The notes under the pieces are model-generated. The model was not told where the DNA came from, did no database searches, and worked only from the letters and a program-made list of their open reading frames with translations. Positions 37,680 through 45,954 of a stretch of 64,000 nt of DNA are shown in pieces. Numbering within the stretch: the first letter of the stretch is position 1; each line of letters starts with the position of its first letter. Source of the DNA: Paenibacillus sp. RUD330 (GTDB taxonomy: Bacteria > Bacillota > Bacilli > Paenibacillales > Paenibacillaceae); NCBI RefSeq assembly GCF_002243345.2, contig NZ_CP022655.2, forward strand, positions 5,078,001-5,142,000. The letters are read 5' to 3'. The translations under genes and the position numbers were made by a program.

Positions 37680-37714
37680 ACTGTAATAATACCAGTTACA
37701 GTTGAGAGTGTCAA
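37680..37714 (-). promoter_or_regulatory. Rrf2-trxA promoter with palindromic operator
   Basis: TTGACA and TATTAT are 17 bp apart on the minus strand, an almost ideal sigma-A promoter. ACTGTAA-N9-TTACAGT (37680-37702) overlaps the -10 element, a position that would block polymerase. Confidence 0.8.
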
Positions 37715-37774
37715 GAGGAGGGCGTCCTTAGTGTGCGCCTTGGATATGCCCGTTATCCGCCGTCCCGCCATGAA

Positions 37775-38611
37775 TCAGAAGTCGAAGTTGTCGGGATCGG
37801 CGCCGAAGCGCTTATTCTGGTTCAGCCCTTCGATAAGAGCCATGTCCTCATGGGACAGCTCGAAGTCGAATACGTCCGCGTTTTCGCGGATCCGCTTCTC
37901 GTTCGTCGATTTCGGAATCGTAATGACGCCGTTCTGCAAGTCCCAGCGGAGCACAATCTGCGCCGGCGTCTTGCCGTACTTGTCCGCCAGCTCGTTCAGC
38001 TGCGGCACATCAAGGTTGCCCTGCATCAGCGGGCTCCAGGCTTCCAGCACGATGCCTTGATCCTGGCAGAACTGGCGAAGCTCGGTCTGGGCGAGCAGCG
38101 GATGATATTCCACTTGGTTGACCATCGGCTTGATCTCCGCATCCTGGAGAAGATCCTCCAGGTGATGCACATGGAAGTTGCAGACGCCGATCGCGCGCAC
38201 TTTGCCGTCCTTGTACAGCTGCTCCAGAGCGCGCCAGGTTTCCTTATACTTGCCTTTGACCGGCCAATGGATCAGATACAGATCGATGATGTCGAGGCCG
38301 AGCTTGCGGCGGCTCTCTTCGAAAGCGGCAAGCGTGCTGTCGTAGCCCTGCTCCGCGTTCCAAACCTTGGTCGTGATGAACAGCTCGTCGCGCGGCACGG
38401 AAACGTCCGCGATCGCACGGCCGACGCCTTCTTCGTTGCCGTAGATCTTCGCGGTGTCGATGCTGCGGTAGCCGGCGTCCACGGCATCCTTGATCGCCTG
38501 CTCGACCTGGCCTTCCTCCGTGACTTTCCAGACGCCAAGTCCCAGCCGCGGCATGCGCACGCCGTTATGCAGCTCGGCCGTATCCTGAAGTCCCTGCAGT
38601 TGTACCGTCAT
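37775..38611 (-). CDS. Aldo/keto reductase
   Basis: A 278-aa NADPH-dependent reductase with the AKR signatures [20 protein letters not shown] (Asp and Tyr of the tetrad), TTKVWN (Lys) and LIHWPVKG (His). The C-terminal [13 protein letters not shown] binds the cofactor phosphate. It looks like the YtbE/YvgN subgroup, which handles methylglyoxal and other aldehydes. The ATG at 38611 has GGAGGCGAT upstream. It is a single gene upstream of, and in line with, the Rrf2-trxA pair. Confidence 0.93.
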   Translation of the reverse strand: MTVQLQGLQDTAELHNGVRMPRLGLGVWKVTEEGQVEQAIKDAVDAGYRSIDTAKIYGNEEGVGRAIADVSVPRDELFITTKVWNAEQGYDSTLAAFEESRRKLGLDIIDLYLIHWPVKGKYKETWRALEQLYKDGKVRAIGVCNFHVHHLEDLLQDAEIKPMVNQVEYHPLLAQTELRQFCQDQGIVLEAWSPLMQGNLDVPQLNELADKYGKTPAQIVLRWDLQNGVITIPKSTNEKRIRENADVFDFELSHEDMALIEGLNQNKRFGADPDNFDF

Positions 38612-38808
38612 TCCGAACATCGCCTCCACATTGAATGTTTGCTTTTCAACCCTTTACACTACTTATTTTACCACCCGGTCCCCCCGTCAAACAAACAAGC
38701 CATTGCAAGGCGGCAAGGAGCCGGAGCTTGGCCGCCGGTGCAACCGGCGGGGCAAATGCGTCAGGACAGCCGCTGCCGGCTCAAGCAGAGCCACGGGCGA
38801 AGATGACG

Positions 38809-38840
38809 AAAAAAAGCAGGCTCCCGATGAGGGAGCCTGC
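38809..38840 (-). terminator. Binding-protein gene terminator
   Basis: GCAGGCTCCC and GGGAGCCTGC form a perfect 10-bp stem followed by TTTTTTT on the minus strand. Confidence 0.92.
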
Positions 38841-38858
38841 TTGGCGGGGAATCCGGTT

Positions 38859-40190
38859 TTAGTAGCCCAGATCCGTTTTGGCTTTCGCCCATTTTTTGTT
38901 AAGGTCGTCCAGGCCGGCTTTCAGATCCTTGGAGATCAGCAGATCCTGGATGTAGTTGCCCGTGCCGATGCCGATTTGCGCTTTGTTCGCGATTTCCGCG
39001 AATTTCGGATCGTTGGGCAGGCCTTCGATGAACGTCGGGTTCGTCGCCTGGAACTCGGCCAGCTGCGGGGACTCCGCTTTTTCCGATTTGATGATCGGCA
39101 TGAAGCCGGAGTCTTTCACATAACCGGATTCTTTGACGAAGAAGTCGACCCATGCGGTAGCGAGCTCTTTGTTCTTGCTGTTCTTGCTGACGGCGATCAT
39201 GTAGTCGGAGCCCAGAGGCGCGTTCAGCTTGCCGCTGTTGTCGTAAGGGAACGGCACGAAGCCGATGTCGTCGGAGGAGGCGCCGGCTGCCTCGACTTGC
39301 GGAATGACCCAGTTGCCGAGGAAGTACATGGCGGCTTTGCCGCTGGCCACTTCGCCCTTGGACATTTCCCAGTTGTTCGTGTACAGGTCTTTCTCGACCC
39401 AGCCCTTGCTGATGAATTCACGTCCGATTTGAGCCAGCTGGCCCCAGGCATTGTCCATTTGGAACGGAGCCGGATCGGCGGCCATCTTGGCCGAGAGGTC
39501 CGCTTCGCCTGCAACATAGAACGCGGAGCCGTCTCCCCAAGTGCCCATCGGCCATTGAGCGCCGAAGTTCATGTAGAGCGGGATGATTCCGGCGTCCTTC
39601 AGCTTCTGCGCGTCGGCGTACAGCTCGTCGAGAGTCGTCGGCGCCTTGTCGATGCCGGCTTTCTTGAACGCCTGCTTGTTGTACACGAGGCCTTGCGTAT
39701 TGACGCCCGTCGTGATGCCGTAGCGCTTGCCTTCGAAGGCGTTGTTGTCCGCGAAGTAGACGTCGTCGAACATCGAGTCCGGAAGCGGCTCGAAATATTT
39801 CGGATAGTCGGTAGCCGGCATGCCCGCAGGCACCATCAGCACGTCGCCCGTCTCGCCTGTCGTCAGGCGCGTCTTGATGTCGGTCGCGTAGTTCGTCAGG
39901 CCTTCGAATTCAACCTTCGCATCCGGATTTTTCTCTTGGAACTTCTTGACGTATTTGTCCATCGTGCCGTCGTTGATGTAGTCGGTGCGGTGCGTCAGCA
40001 CTTTGAGCGTGCCCTTCAGGCCGCCAGCTTCGCCCGTGCCGCCGGCATTCGTATTGGATGCCGTTCCCGTATTGGCCGCGCCCGTGTCGCCTGTGTTGCC
40101 GGCGTTGCCGCTGTTGTCATTGTTGCCGCATGCGGCAAGCATGGACAGGGAGAGGACGGCTGTCATTGTGACCAAAAGCGGTTTTTTCAT
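38859..40190 (-). CDS. Sugar ABC transporter binding lipoprotein
   Basis: This 443-aa protein is a family-1 solute-binding lipoprotein. The lipobox SMLAAC ends at Cys21, and an Asn/Gly/Thr linker follows. The fold is of the MalE type: LKVLTHRTDY, LMVPAGMPATDYPKYFEPLP, YGITTGVNTQGLVYNKQAFKKAGI, GKAAMYFLGNWVIPQVE. It delivers an oligosaccharide to the two permeases encoded 3.6 kb upstream. It has its own promoter with a perfect cre box. No ATPase gene is present, so a shared MsmX-type ATPase probably energises the system. Confidence 0.94.
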   Translation of the reverse strand: MKKPLLVTMTAVLSLSMLAACGNNDNSGNAGNTGDTGAANTGTASNTNAGGTGEAGGLKGTLKVLTHRTDYINDGTMDKYVKKFQEKNPDAKVEFEGLTNYATDIKTRLTTGETGDVLMVPAGMPATDYPKYFEPLPDSMFDDVYFADNNAFEGKRYGITTGVNTQGLVYNKQAFKKAGIDKAPTTLDELYADAQKLKDAGIIPLYMNFGAQWPMGTWGDGSAFYVAGEADLSAKMAADPAPFQMDNAWGQLAQIGREFISKGWVEKDLYTNNWEMSKGEVASGKAAMYFLGNWVIPQVEAAGASSDDIGFVPFPYDNSGKLNAPLGSDYMIAVSKNSKNKELATAWVDFFVKESGYVKDSGFMPIIKSEKAESPQLAEFQATNPTFIEGLPNDPKFAEIANKAQIGIGTGNYIQDLLISKDLKAGLDDLNKKWAKAKTDLGY

Positions 40191-40262
40191 GTTTTTTTGC
40201 CCCCTAAAATATAATGTGCGGAATTATGCGGGTTTTCCGGTCTTCGGTTCGAAACCGTTTTC

Positions 40263-40288
40263 TGTTATCGCTTACATGACCTATTCTA
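40263..40288 (-). promoter_or_regulatory. cre box and -10 of the binding-protein gene
   Basis: TGTAAGCGATAACA (40263-40276, minus strand) matches the CcpA consensus TGWAANCGNTNWCA at every position. TAGAAT at 40283-40288 is a likely -10, so the cre box lies over the transcription start and would repress in the presence of preferred sugars. Confidence 0.8.
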
Positions 40289-40345
40289 GCCCTTGCGGTC
40301 TTGCAAAAAAATGAACTGCGTTTGTTTTTATTGTCATCTCTTATG

Positions 40346-41563
40346 CTAACGAGATCTTTTTGTTAGCGATTCCAAACGCTCTACTGCTTCCAGGCAGGCG
40401 CGGCTGTTATGGTAAGGACATTTCCAGGCTCCTACCTTTTGCTGCACGGGGTTCGGCACGCCGTCGCGGCTGACCTGCCAATGCCACTCGCCGCCTTCGC
40501 GGTCGCTGATCTTCTCCTGGATGAACCGCCAGCTGCGCCGCGAAGCCTCCAGATACCGCTCTTCGCCGGAGAGCTGATAAGCGTTCAGATACCCGACCAT
40601 CGCCTCGGCCTGCGGCCACCAGTCCTTGCTGTCGTCCAGCTTCCCATTTCCATGCAGCTCGTTGAAAACAGCTCCGTCGGCATCCGTTCCTTCCTCGAGC
40701 GTCGCATGCGCCATCGCCAGCGCAGCCTTGTGGACGCGGGCTTCAAGCTCCGGATCTCCGAGCACCTCCGCCGCTTCCCACAGCAGCCAGCTGCCTTCGA
40801 TGTCGTGGCCGTAGGAAACGTCTGCGGCCTGCGAATTCCATTCGTCGTCGAAGAAAAGCAGGAAGTGGCTGCCTCTGCTGTCCAAGATCCGGTCCAGATG
40901 CACCTCGATCAGTTCTTTGAGCTTCAAGCGAAGCCCTTCCGGCTTCCAGATCCGGTACAGGTTCGTATAGGCTTCCAACACGTGAAGGTGGGTATTCATG
41001 GATTTGCGCTCATTGAGGTCCTTGCCGCTCAGGCTGAGATCGTCCGTTTCGCTCCAATCCCGGGCGAGAGCCTCGATGTAGCCGGTATGGACCGGATCAT
41101 AGGCGTACCGCTCCAGGAGACGGTATATCTCCTCGGCGAGGCCGAGCGGCTCCCGATTGCCCGTCGCACGGACATATTCCGCCAGCGCATAAATGACGAA
41201 GGCCTGCCCGTACACCTGCTTTTTATCCTCGGAAGGGCCGCCTTCGGGATGGATCATCCAGTAGAAGCCGCCATGCTCCTCGTCCTTGAAGCGGGTCTTC
41301 AGCTGCTCGAGCGCGAGCTCCGCCATGCGCAGATCGTCCTCCTGGCCGTAGCGGCGATAGGCCGCCGCGAACGTCCATAGAATGCGGGCGTTCAGCACGA
41401 GCGACTTGTGCGCCCCGGGTACGATTTCACCGGCTCCGTTCATCTCGCCGATGAAGCCCCCGTTCGTTTCGTCGAGCGTATGCTTCTTCCAAAAGCCGAG
41501 GATGTTCTCCTTCAGCTCCTTCTCCAGCTCCGCGCGCCATTCGGCGTTCATGGATTCGATCAT
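40346..41563 (-). CDS. AGE-family epimerase, cellobiose 2-epimerase-like
   Basis: This 405-aa (alpha/alpha)6-barrel enzyme has the cellobiose 2-epimerase motifs MNTHLHVLEAYTNLYRIW (His192) and YGHDIEGSWLLWEA (His253), plus WWPQAEAMVGYLNAY and WHWQVSRDG. Family enzymes convert the reducing-end glucose of beta-1,4 disaccharides to mannose and back. In beta-mannan use, mannobiose is converted to mannosyl-glucose for phosphorolysis. It starts after GGAGG and lies 38 bp downstream of a GH113 gene. Confidence 0.9.
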   Translation of the reverse strand: MIESMNAEWRAELEKELKENILGFWKKHTLDETNGGFIGEMNGAGEIVPGAHKSLVLNARILWTFAAAYRRYGQEDDLRMAELALEQLKTRFKDEEHGGFYWMIHPEGGPSEDKKQVYGQAFVIYALAEYVRATGNREPLGLAEEIYRLLERYAYDPVHTGYIEALARDWSETDDLSLSGKDLNERKSMNTHLHVLEAYTNLYRIWKPEGLRLKLKELIEVHLDRILDSRGSHFLLFFDDEWNSQAADVSYGHDIEGSWLLWEAAEVLGDPELEARVHKAALAMAHATLEEGTDADGAVFNELHGNGKLDDSKDWWPQAEAMVGYLNAYQLSGEERYLEASRRSWRFIQEKISDREGGEWHWQVSRDGVPNPVQQKVGAWKCPYHNSRACLEAVERLESLTKRSR

Positions 41564-41600
41564 CGTATATATCCTCCTTCGTGAAAATAAAAGCCTGCGC

Positions 41601-42542
41601 TTAAATCCGTCCGTAGTAATCCCTCACGACCGCCGCGGCAGGCTTGGCGTACATGCAGTAATCGTCGTTGGCCGCAGCATCCTCTTCGCCGTACAGCCTT
41701 GCCGGCCAGTCCCAAAGCATGAAGCCCCGCACCCATCCGCGCTTCTCGCAGGCGCTGAACATCGCCTCGTAATAACTCTTCTGCGCTTCGCCGGACGGAG
41801 CTCCGGGAAGCGACCAGTCATTCGGCCGCAGCGGAGAGCCTTCGCGGCTCGGACAGCCGGCTTCCATGAAGAAGAACGGCTTTTCGTAAGGAGAAACGGC
41901 CTCCTGGATGCGGTCGAGATGCCGCTCCCACTCTCCGATCGGATAGTAGCCGCTGGAGGAAATGATGTCGACCGCATCCCACCATTTCACATTGCCCTCC
42001 TGGTACTTGTCGCAGTTGTAGGTGATCAGGCCGCCGTACACCTTGCGGACTTCGGCGATCAGCGCCCTCCATTCGGCTTCGCGCTTGTCGGTCTGCACCA
42101 TCTCGCAGCCGATGCAGAGCATCTCGCAGCCTTCCTGCTCGGCGATCTCCGCGTAGTGGAGGATGAACTTTCCGTAGGAAGCGAACCACTGGCTCCAGGT
42201 CGGCTCGCCGGGGATGTCCATGTCGAAGAAGTTGATATGCGCTCTCCAGGTGCCGTCCGCGCAGTTGACTACCGGCTTCATGACCACCTTCATGCCCAGT
42301 TCCTTCGCCCGGCGGATCGCGGCGCGGACTTCTCCGTCCGTGACGGTCGGCTCCTGCCAGTACGTGATTTCGGTCGACTGCGCCGTCGCCTGCATCGCTC
42401 CCAGCGTGATTCCGGCCCAGCCGACGTTCAGCTTGGCCATTTCGTTCATGGAATGCTCGGCATCGGGGCCTTCCCAGGTCCCTCTTACTCCGGTCCATCC
42501 CCAGGTCATGCCGGTAATCATCTCGAGTTCGGGTTTGCTCAT
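41601..42542 (-). CDS. GH113 beta-mannosidase/mannanase-like glycosidase
   Basis: A 313-aa TIM-barrel glycosidase. The acid/base Glu147 lies in CIGCEMVQ and the nucleophile Glu227 in FFFMEAGCPS. The start MITGMTWGWTGVRGTW and the region WWDAVDIISSSGYYPI are typical of GH113. There is no signal peptide, so it acts on imported manno-oligosaccharides in the cytosol. AGGAGG precedes the ATG. With the neighbouring epimerase it fits an intracellular beta-mannooligosaccharide pathway. Confidence 0.9.
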   Translation of the reverse strand: MSKPELEMITGMTWGWTGVRGTWEGPDAEHSMNEMAKLNVGWAGITLGAMQATAQSTEITYWQEPTVTDGEVRAAIRRAKELGMKVVMKPVVNCADGTWRAHINFFDMDIPGEPTWSQWFASYGKFILHYAEIAEQEGCEMLCIGCEMVQTDKREAEWRALIAEVRKVYGGLITYNCDKYQEGNVKWWDAVDIISSSGYYPIGEWERHLDRIQEAVSPYEKPFFFMEAGCPSREGSPLRPNDWSLPGAPSGEAQKSYYEAMFSACEKRGWVRGFMLWDWPARLYGEEDAAANDDYCMYAKPAAAVVRDYYGRI

Positions 42543-42689
42543 TTTATTGTTCCTCCTCGTCTAGGCTTAAAAAACAAATCCGTTTTGCCATCGCTGGGCC
42601 TCGGCAAGGTTTTCCGATGCCTGCCTCGTATTCGAAAGCAGCTTTCGAATTGCTCGCTTGGCTCCAGAACAGCATTTATTCAGGGCTAT

Positions 42690-43020
42690 ACTCGCTGCGC
42701 GATCATGAACATCCAACGCAGATTGTCGCTATCCTCGCCAGGCGTTTACGTGAACCATCCAACTAATTCCGGACTATTCTCTTTGCGCAATCATGAACAT
42801 CCAACGCAGATTGGCGCTATCCTCGCCAGGCGTTAACGTGAACCATCCAACTAATTCCGGACTATTCTCGCTGCGCGATCATGAACACTCAACGCAGATC
42901 GGCGCTTTTCTCGCCGGACGTTATGTGAACCATCCAACTAATTCCGGACTATTCTCTTTGCGCAATCATGAACACTCAACGCAGATCGGCGCTATCCTTT
43001 CCGGGTGATATGTGATCCAC
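42690..43020. repeat. 87-bp tandem repeat array
   Basis: About four units of 85-88 bp. Repeat landmarks TGAACCATCC occur at 42751, 42839 and 42926, with a decayed copy at 43011. Each unit contains ACTAATTCCGGACTATTCTC and a AACGCAGAT block. The mixed 85-88 period breaks any frame, so it is non-coding. It begins the 1,287-bp gap between the GH113 gene and the permease genes. Confidence 0.92.
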
Positions 43021-43216
43021 CGTACTAGTCGTGCGCTATTCTCGCTGGGCGTTCATGAACCGAGCCCTCCGACTAACTGTGCTGTACTGGCTGGGTGCTT
43101 GACGTATTCGGCAACTACAATGATTGCTTTCATAGCTTTTTTATCGTGTGATCTCAATCCTCGCAGCTTGGCCAATTGCAGCTCCTGTGAAGTTCCTTTA
43201 CGTCTGAGCTTCGCTT

Positions 43217-43404
43217 GTTATCGGACATACGATCCGTTATTTTGTCATTTCGCTACCCAGACAGCTTAGTATCGGACATCAGATCCGTTATTTCTCCAAA
43301 ATAGGGCCGAATGAGGGCTAAAAGCGCTGAATAACGGATCGTATGTCCGATAAATGATGAAATCCTTGATTTTGAGCCGAATAGCGGATCGTATGTCCGA
43401 TAAG
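43217..43404. repeat. Structured repeat element, copy B
   Basis: The 25-bp motif TATCGGACATACGATCCGTTAT lies in the plus direction at 43217 and 43269 and inverted at 43330 and 43380. Spacings (52, 61, 50) almost equal those of copy A at 22450 (50, 59, 51), while the spacer sequences differ. Confidence 0.88.
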
Positions 43405-43461
43405 TCAAACCAGACGCCACTATGGCTCCACGACTTCATTGGTGAGACTTCTCCGCCTCTC

Positions 43462-43620
43462 CTCCAAGCGGAGCGGAGGGAGGTGGCCTACCTTGCTGTT
43501 CTCCCTCCAAGCGGAGCGGAGGGAAGTGGCCTACCTTGCTGTTCTCCCTCCAAGCGGAGCGGAGGGAGGTGGCCATCCCTTGCTGTTCTCCCTCCAAGCG
43601 GAGCGGAGGTGGCCATCCGA
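43462..43620. repeat. 43-bp tandem repeat array
   Basis: Four units open with CTCCAAGCGGAGCGGAGG at 43462, 43505, 43548 and 43592. Each contains a short palindrome (CTCCAAGCGGAG-like) and TTGCTGTTCTCC. Frames stay open on both strands but have no ribosome site or protein pattern. Confidence 0.92.
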
Positions 43621-43793
43621 ATCCGGAAAAGCGGCAGCGTTCGCCTTTGAAGACGGATTGCAACCCTGTAAGGGGGTGTAAATCAGAGCAATCCGGCTTC
43701 AACAGCGATTGAAGGATCGGATGGACTCCGCAGCGCAGCTTGTTCTTCTCCCCGACGGACTCCCCAGCGCAGCCTGTTCACCCTCTGCGGAAA

Positions 43794-43822
43794 CAGCAAA
43801 GGCGGCCCTCAAGCCGCCTCTG
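43794..43822 (-). terminator. Permease operon terminator
   Basis: GCAGAGGCGGC pairs with GCCGCCTTTGC on the minus strand, followed by TGTTT, right after the second permease. It probably separates the permeases from the GH113 gene. Confidence 0.6.
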
Positions 43823-43829
43823 CAATTTT

Positions 43830-44666
43830 TTACTTGACCGCGCCGTTCGTAACCCCCGCGAAAATGTAGCGCTGCAGGAAGAGGAACAAAACGACCGTCG
43901 GAATGAAGATGATCAGGATGCCGGCCGAGATGACGTTGAGCTGGGCGGCATTCGGCCCCACGAACGAATAGATCGCGGTGGAGACGACCTTGAGCTTCTG
44001 GCCCGGCATGTACAGGTAAGGCGTGTAGAAGTCGTTGTAGATGGAAATCGTCTTCAGGATGATGAGCGTCGCCGTGGCCGGGGCCAGCAGCGGGAAGATG
44101 ATGGAGCGGTAGATCTTGAACAGCGAAGCCCCTTCCATCATCGCGCTCTCGTCCAGGTCTTTCGGAATGCTGTTGACGAACTGGAGGTAGATCACGATCT
44201 GCAGCACATCGGCGCCGATGTACAGGATGATGGGAGCGCCCATCGTGTTGTACAGGCCGAGCTTCTGGATGATCGAGAATGTGGCGACCTGCGTCGTCAC
44301 CATCGGGATGACCTGGGCGACGAGGTACATGCCCATGATCGGCTTTTTCAGCTTGAAATCGAAGCGGCCCAAGGCGTACGCGACCATCGTGCCGAGCACG
44401 ACGTTGCCGGCGACAGCCGCCACGAGGATGATCAGCGTGTTCTTGAAGCCGAGGCCGAGATCGCCGACATCGTAGACCTTTTTGAAATTGTCGAAGTTGA
44501 AGAAGTCATGCGGCAGCGCCAGGGAGGAGGACTGGTAGTACTCCATCTGGGTTTTGAACGCGCCGACGAATACCGAGTAGATCGGGAAGAACACGACGAA
44601 CAGGGCGAGCACGATCGTGAGATATTTGAAAGCCGTGAACAGCGGCGAGCTTTTCTCTTGATCCAT
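43830..44666 (-). CDS. Sugar ABC permease, MalG type
   Basis: A 278-aa inner-membrane permease with six helices and the EAA loop ESAMMEGASLFKIYRSIIFPLLAPATATLI, which docks the ATPase. It starts four bases after the MalF-type permease stop, with GGGAGGGG upstream. The pair imports the sugar delivered by the lipoprotein encoded at 38859-40190. Confidence 0.95.
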   Translation of the reverse strand: MDQEKSSPLFTAFKYLTIVLALFVVFFPIYSVFVGAFKTQMEYYQSSSLALPHDFFNFDNFKKVYDVGDLGLGFKNTLIILVAAVAGNVVLGTMVAYALGRFDFKLKKPIMGMYLVAQVIPMVTTQVATFSIIQKLGLYNTMGAPIILYIGADVLQIVIYLQFVNSIPKDLDESAMMEGASLFKIYRSIIFPLLAPATATLIILKTISIYNDFYTPYLYMPGQKLKVVSTAIYSFVGPNAAQLNVISAGILIIFIPTVVLFLFLQRYIFAGVTNGAVK

Positions 44667-44669
44667 GGT

Positions 44670-45548
44670 TTATTTCCCCTCCCTGAACAAGACTTTGCGC
44701 TGGATGACGATGAAGATCAGTACGATGATGAGCAGCACGACCGCCATGGCCGATGCGAGGCCGAAGCTTTGGTACTTGAAGGCCGTGTCCACGGTCTGGA
44801 TGACGAAGGTCTGCGTTCCGTTGGCTCCGAGCATCATGACGTAAGGAATATCGAAGGCCTCGAGGGCGCCGGTCAGCGTCAGCAGCAGCATGAGCGAGAG
44901 GACGCTTTTGATGCTTGGCGCGGTAATGAAGCGGAACTTCTGCCAGCCGGACGCGCCGTCGATCGACGCCGCCTCGTAGATGTCCCCGGGAATGGACTGC
45001 AGGGCGCCGATGAAGATCACCATGTTGAGGCCCATGTATTTCCACATCGAAATGAATGCCAGAGAAACGTTGACCAGATGCGGATTGCCGAGCCAGCTCT
45101 GCTGCCAGGAATCCAGTCCGACTGCGCGCAGAAGGCCGTTCAAGGCTCCATAGTCGAGATGGTACACGTTCTTGAACATGATGACCGTCGCGACGCTGTG
45201 CAGCACATACGGCAGGAACAGCGCGACGCGGAAGCCGTATTTCCCCTTCAGGCGGCCGGTCAGGATAACGGCGAACCACAAGGAGAAGGCCACCTGGATC
45301 AAGCCGCCGACGAAATAATAGGCGTTGTTCTTGAGGGCGCTGAACACCTCGGGCTGGGAGAAGATCTGCTTGTAGTTGTCCAGGCCTACCCAGTTCATGT
45401 CCCAGCCGGTGCCGGTCCAGTCCGTAAAGCTGTAGTAGATCAGGGAAACGGCCGGATAGTACGAGAATGTAAGGCTGAGCAAGACCGGTATAGTCAGAAA
45501 GCCGAACAAGATCAGTAATCGCTGCGTTTTGTAGTTGAGCCGATTCAC
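44670..45548 (-). CDS. Sugar ABC permease, MalF type
   Basis: A 292-aa permease with six membrane helices and the EAA loop YEAASIDGASGWQKFRFITAPSIKSVL. The start is a GTG at 45548 with GAGGGAAA upstream (MNRLNYKTQRLL). It is the first gene of the permease operon, behind a good promoter and a perfect cre box. Confidence 0.95.
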   Translation of the reverse strand: MNRLNYKTQRLLILFGFLTIPVLLSLTFSYYPAVSLIYYSFTDWTGTGWDMNWVGLDNYKQIFSQPEVFSALKNNAYYFVGGLIQVAFSLWFAVILTGRLKGKYGFRVALFLPYVLHSVATVIMFKNVYHLDYGALNGLLRAVGLDSWQQSWLGNPHLVNVSLAFISMWKYMGLNMVIFIGALQSIPGDIYEAASIDGASGWQKFRFITAPSIKSVLSLMLLLTLTGALEAFDIPYVMMLGANGTQTFVIQTVDTAFKYQSFGLASAMAVVLLIIVLIFIVIQRKVLFREGK

Positions 45549-45577
45549 GAAGTTTCCCTCACTTTCATTTGCCGGGT

Positions 45578-45629
45578 TGATACCGCTTTCAGTATAGGTA
45601 ATTATAGGCCCTTCCCTGGACTTTGCGAA
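45578..45629 (-). promoter_or_regulatory. Permease operon promoter with cre box
   Basis: TTCGCA (45624-45629) and TATAAT (45601-45606) are 17 bp apart on the minus strand. TGAAAGCGGTATCA (45578-45591) just downstream fits the CcpA cre consensus at every position, in a roadblock position. Confidence 0.85.
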
Positions 45630-45690
45630 TGGACGGTGTTTGGTTTTGTTGTCTTCTATTGTGCTAACTCTGTTAGCTGCGTTAGCTTAT

Positions 45691-45734
45691 GCAGCAAACA
45701 GGCATCTGCACGGATGCAGATGCCTGTTTGCTGC
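45691..45734. terminator. Perfect 20-bp hairpin
   Basis: GCAGCAAACAGGCATCTGCA and its exact complement flank a CGGA loop. It lies in the 406-bp gap after the response-regulator gene and before the permease promoter, so it probably ends the regulatory operon, although a T run follows on neither strand. A second small hairpin, GCTAAC/GTTAGC, lies at 45663-45677. Confidence 0.55.
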
Positions 45735-45954
45735 CTGCCGGAATTGGATCCCCCTCATCCGGCCGATCTCCATTCCTGCCTTTTCCGTCGTTGCCGTCCA
45801 TTGGCTGCTCCGCCCTCAGACTCTGCCTTGCCAAGCTGCATGAAGCTCTCGAAGCCAATGAACCCGCGATGACAATGATTCCCGATTATGCGGCCAATGC
45901 AGTTGCGGTTGCGGCCTTCGACCGATGGCGGCTGCAAAGAAAGGCTTTTTCCCG

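Noticed and set aside
42793-43008. Plus-strand frame with a 29-residue repeat (NHPTNSGLFSLRNHEH)
   Set aside because: Produced by the 87-bp DNA repeat. Other units of 85 and 88 bp break the frame, and there is no ribosome site.
43462-43620. CRISPR array
   Set aside because: The 43-bp period is fully repeated, with no variable spacers.
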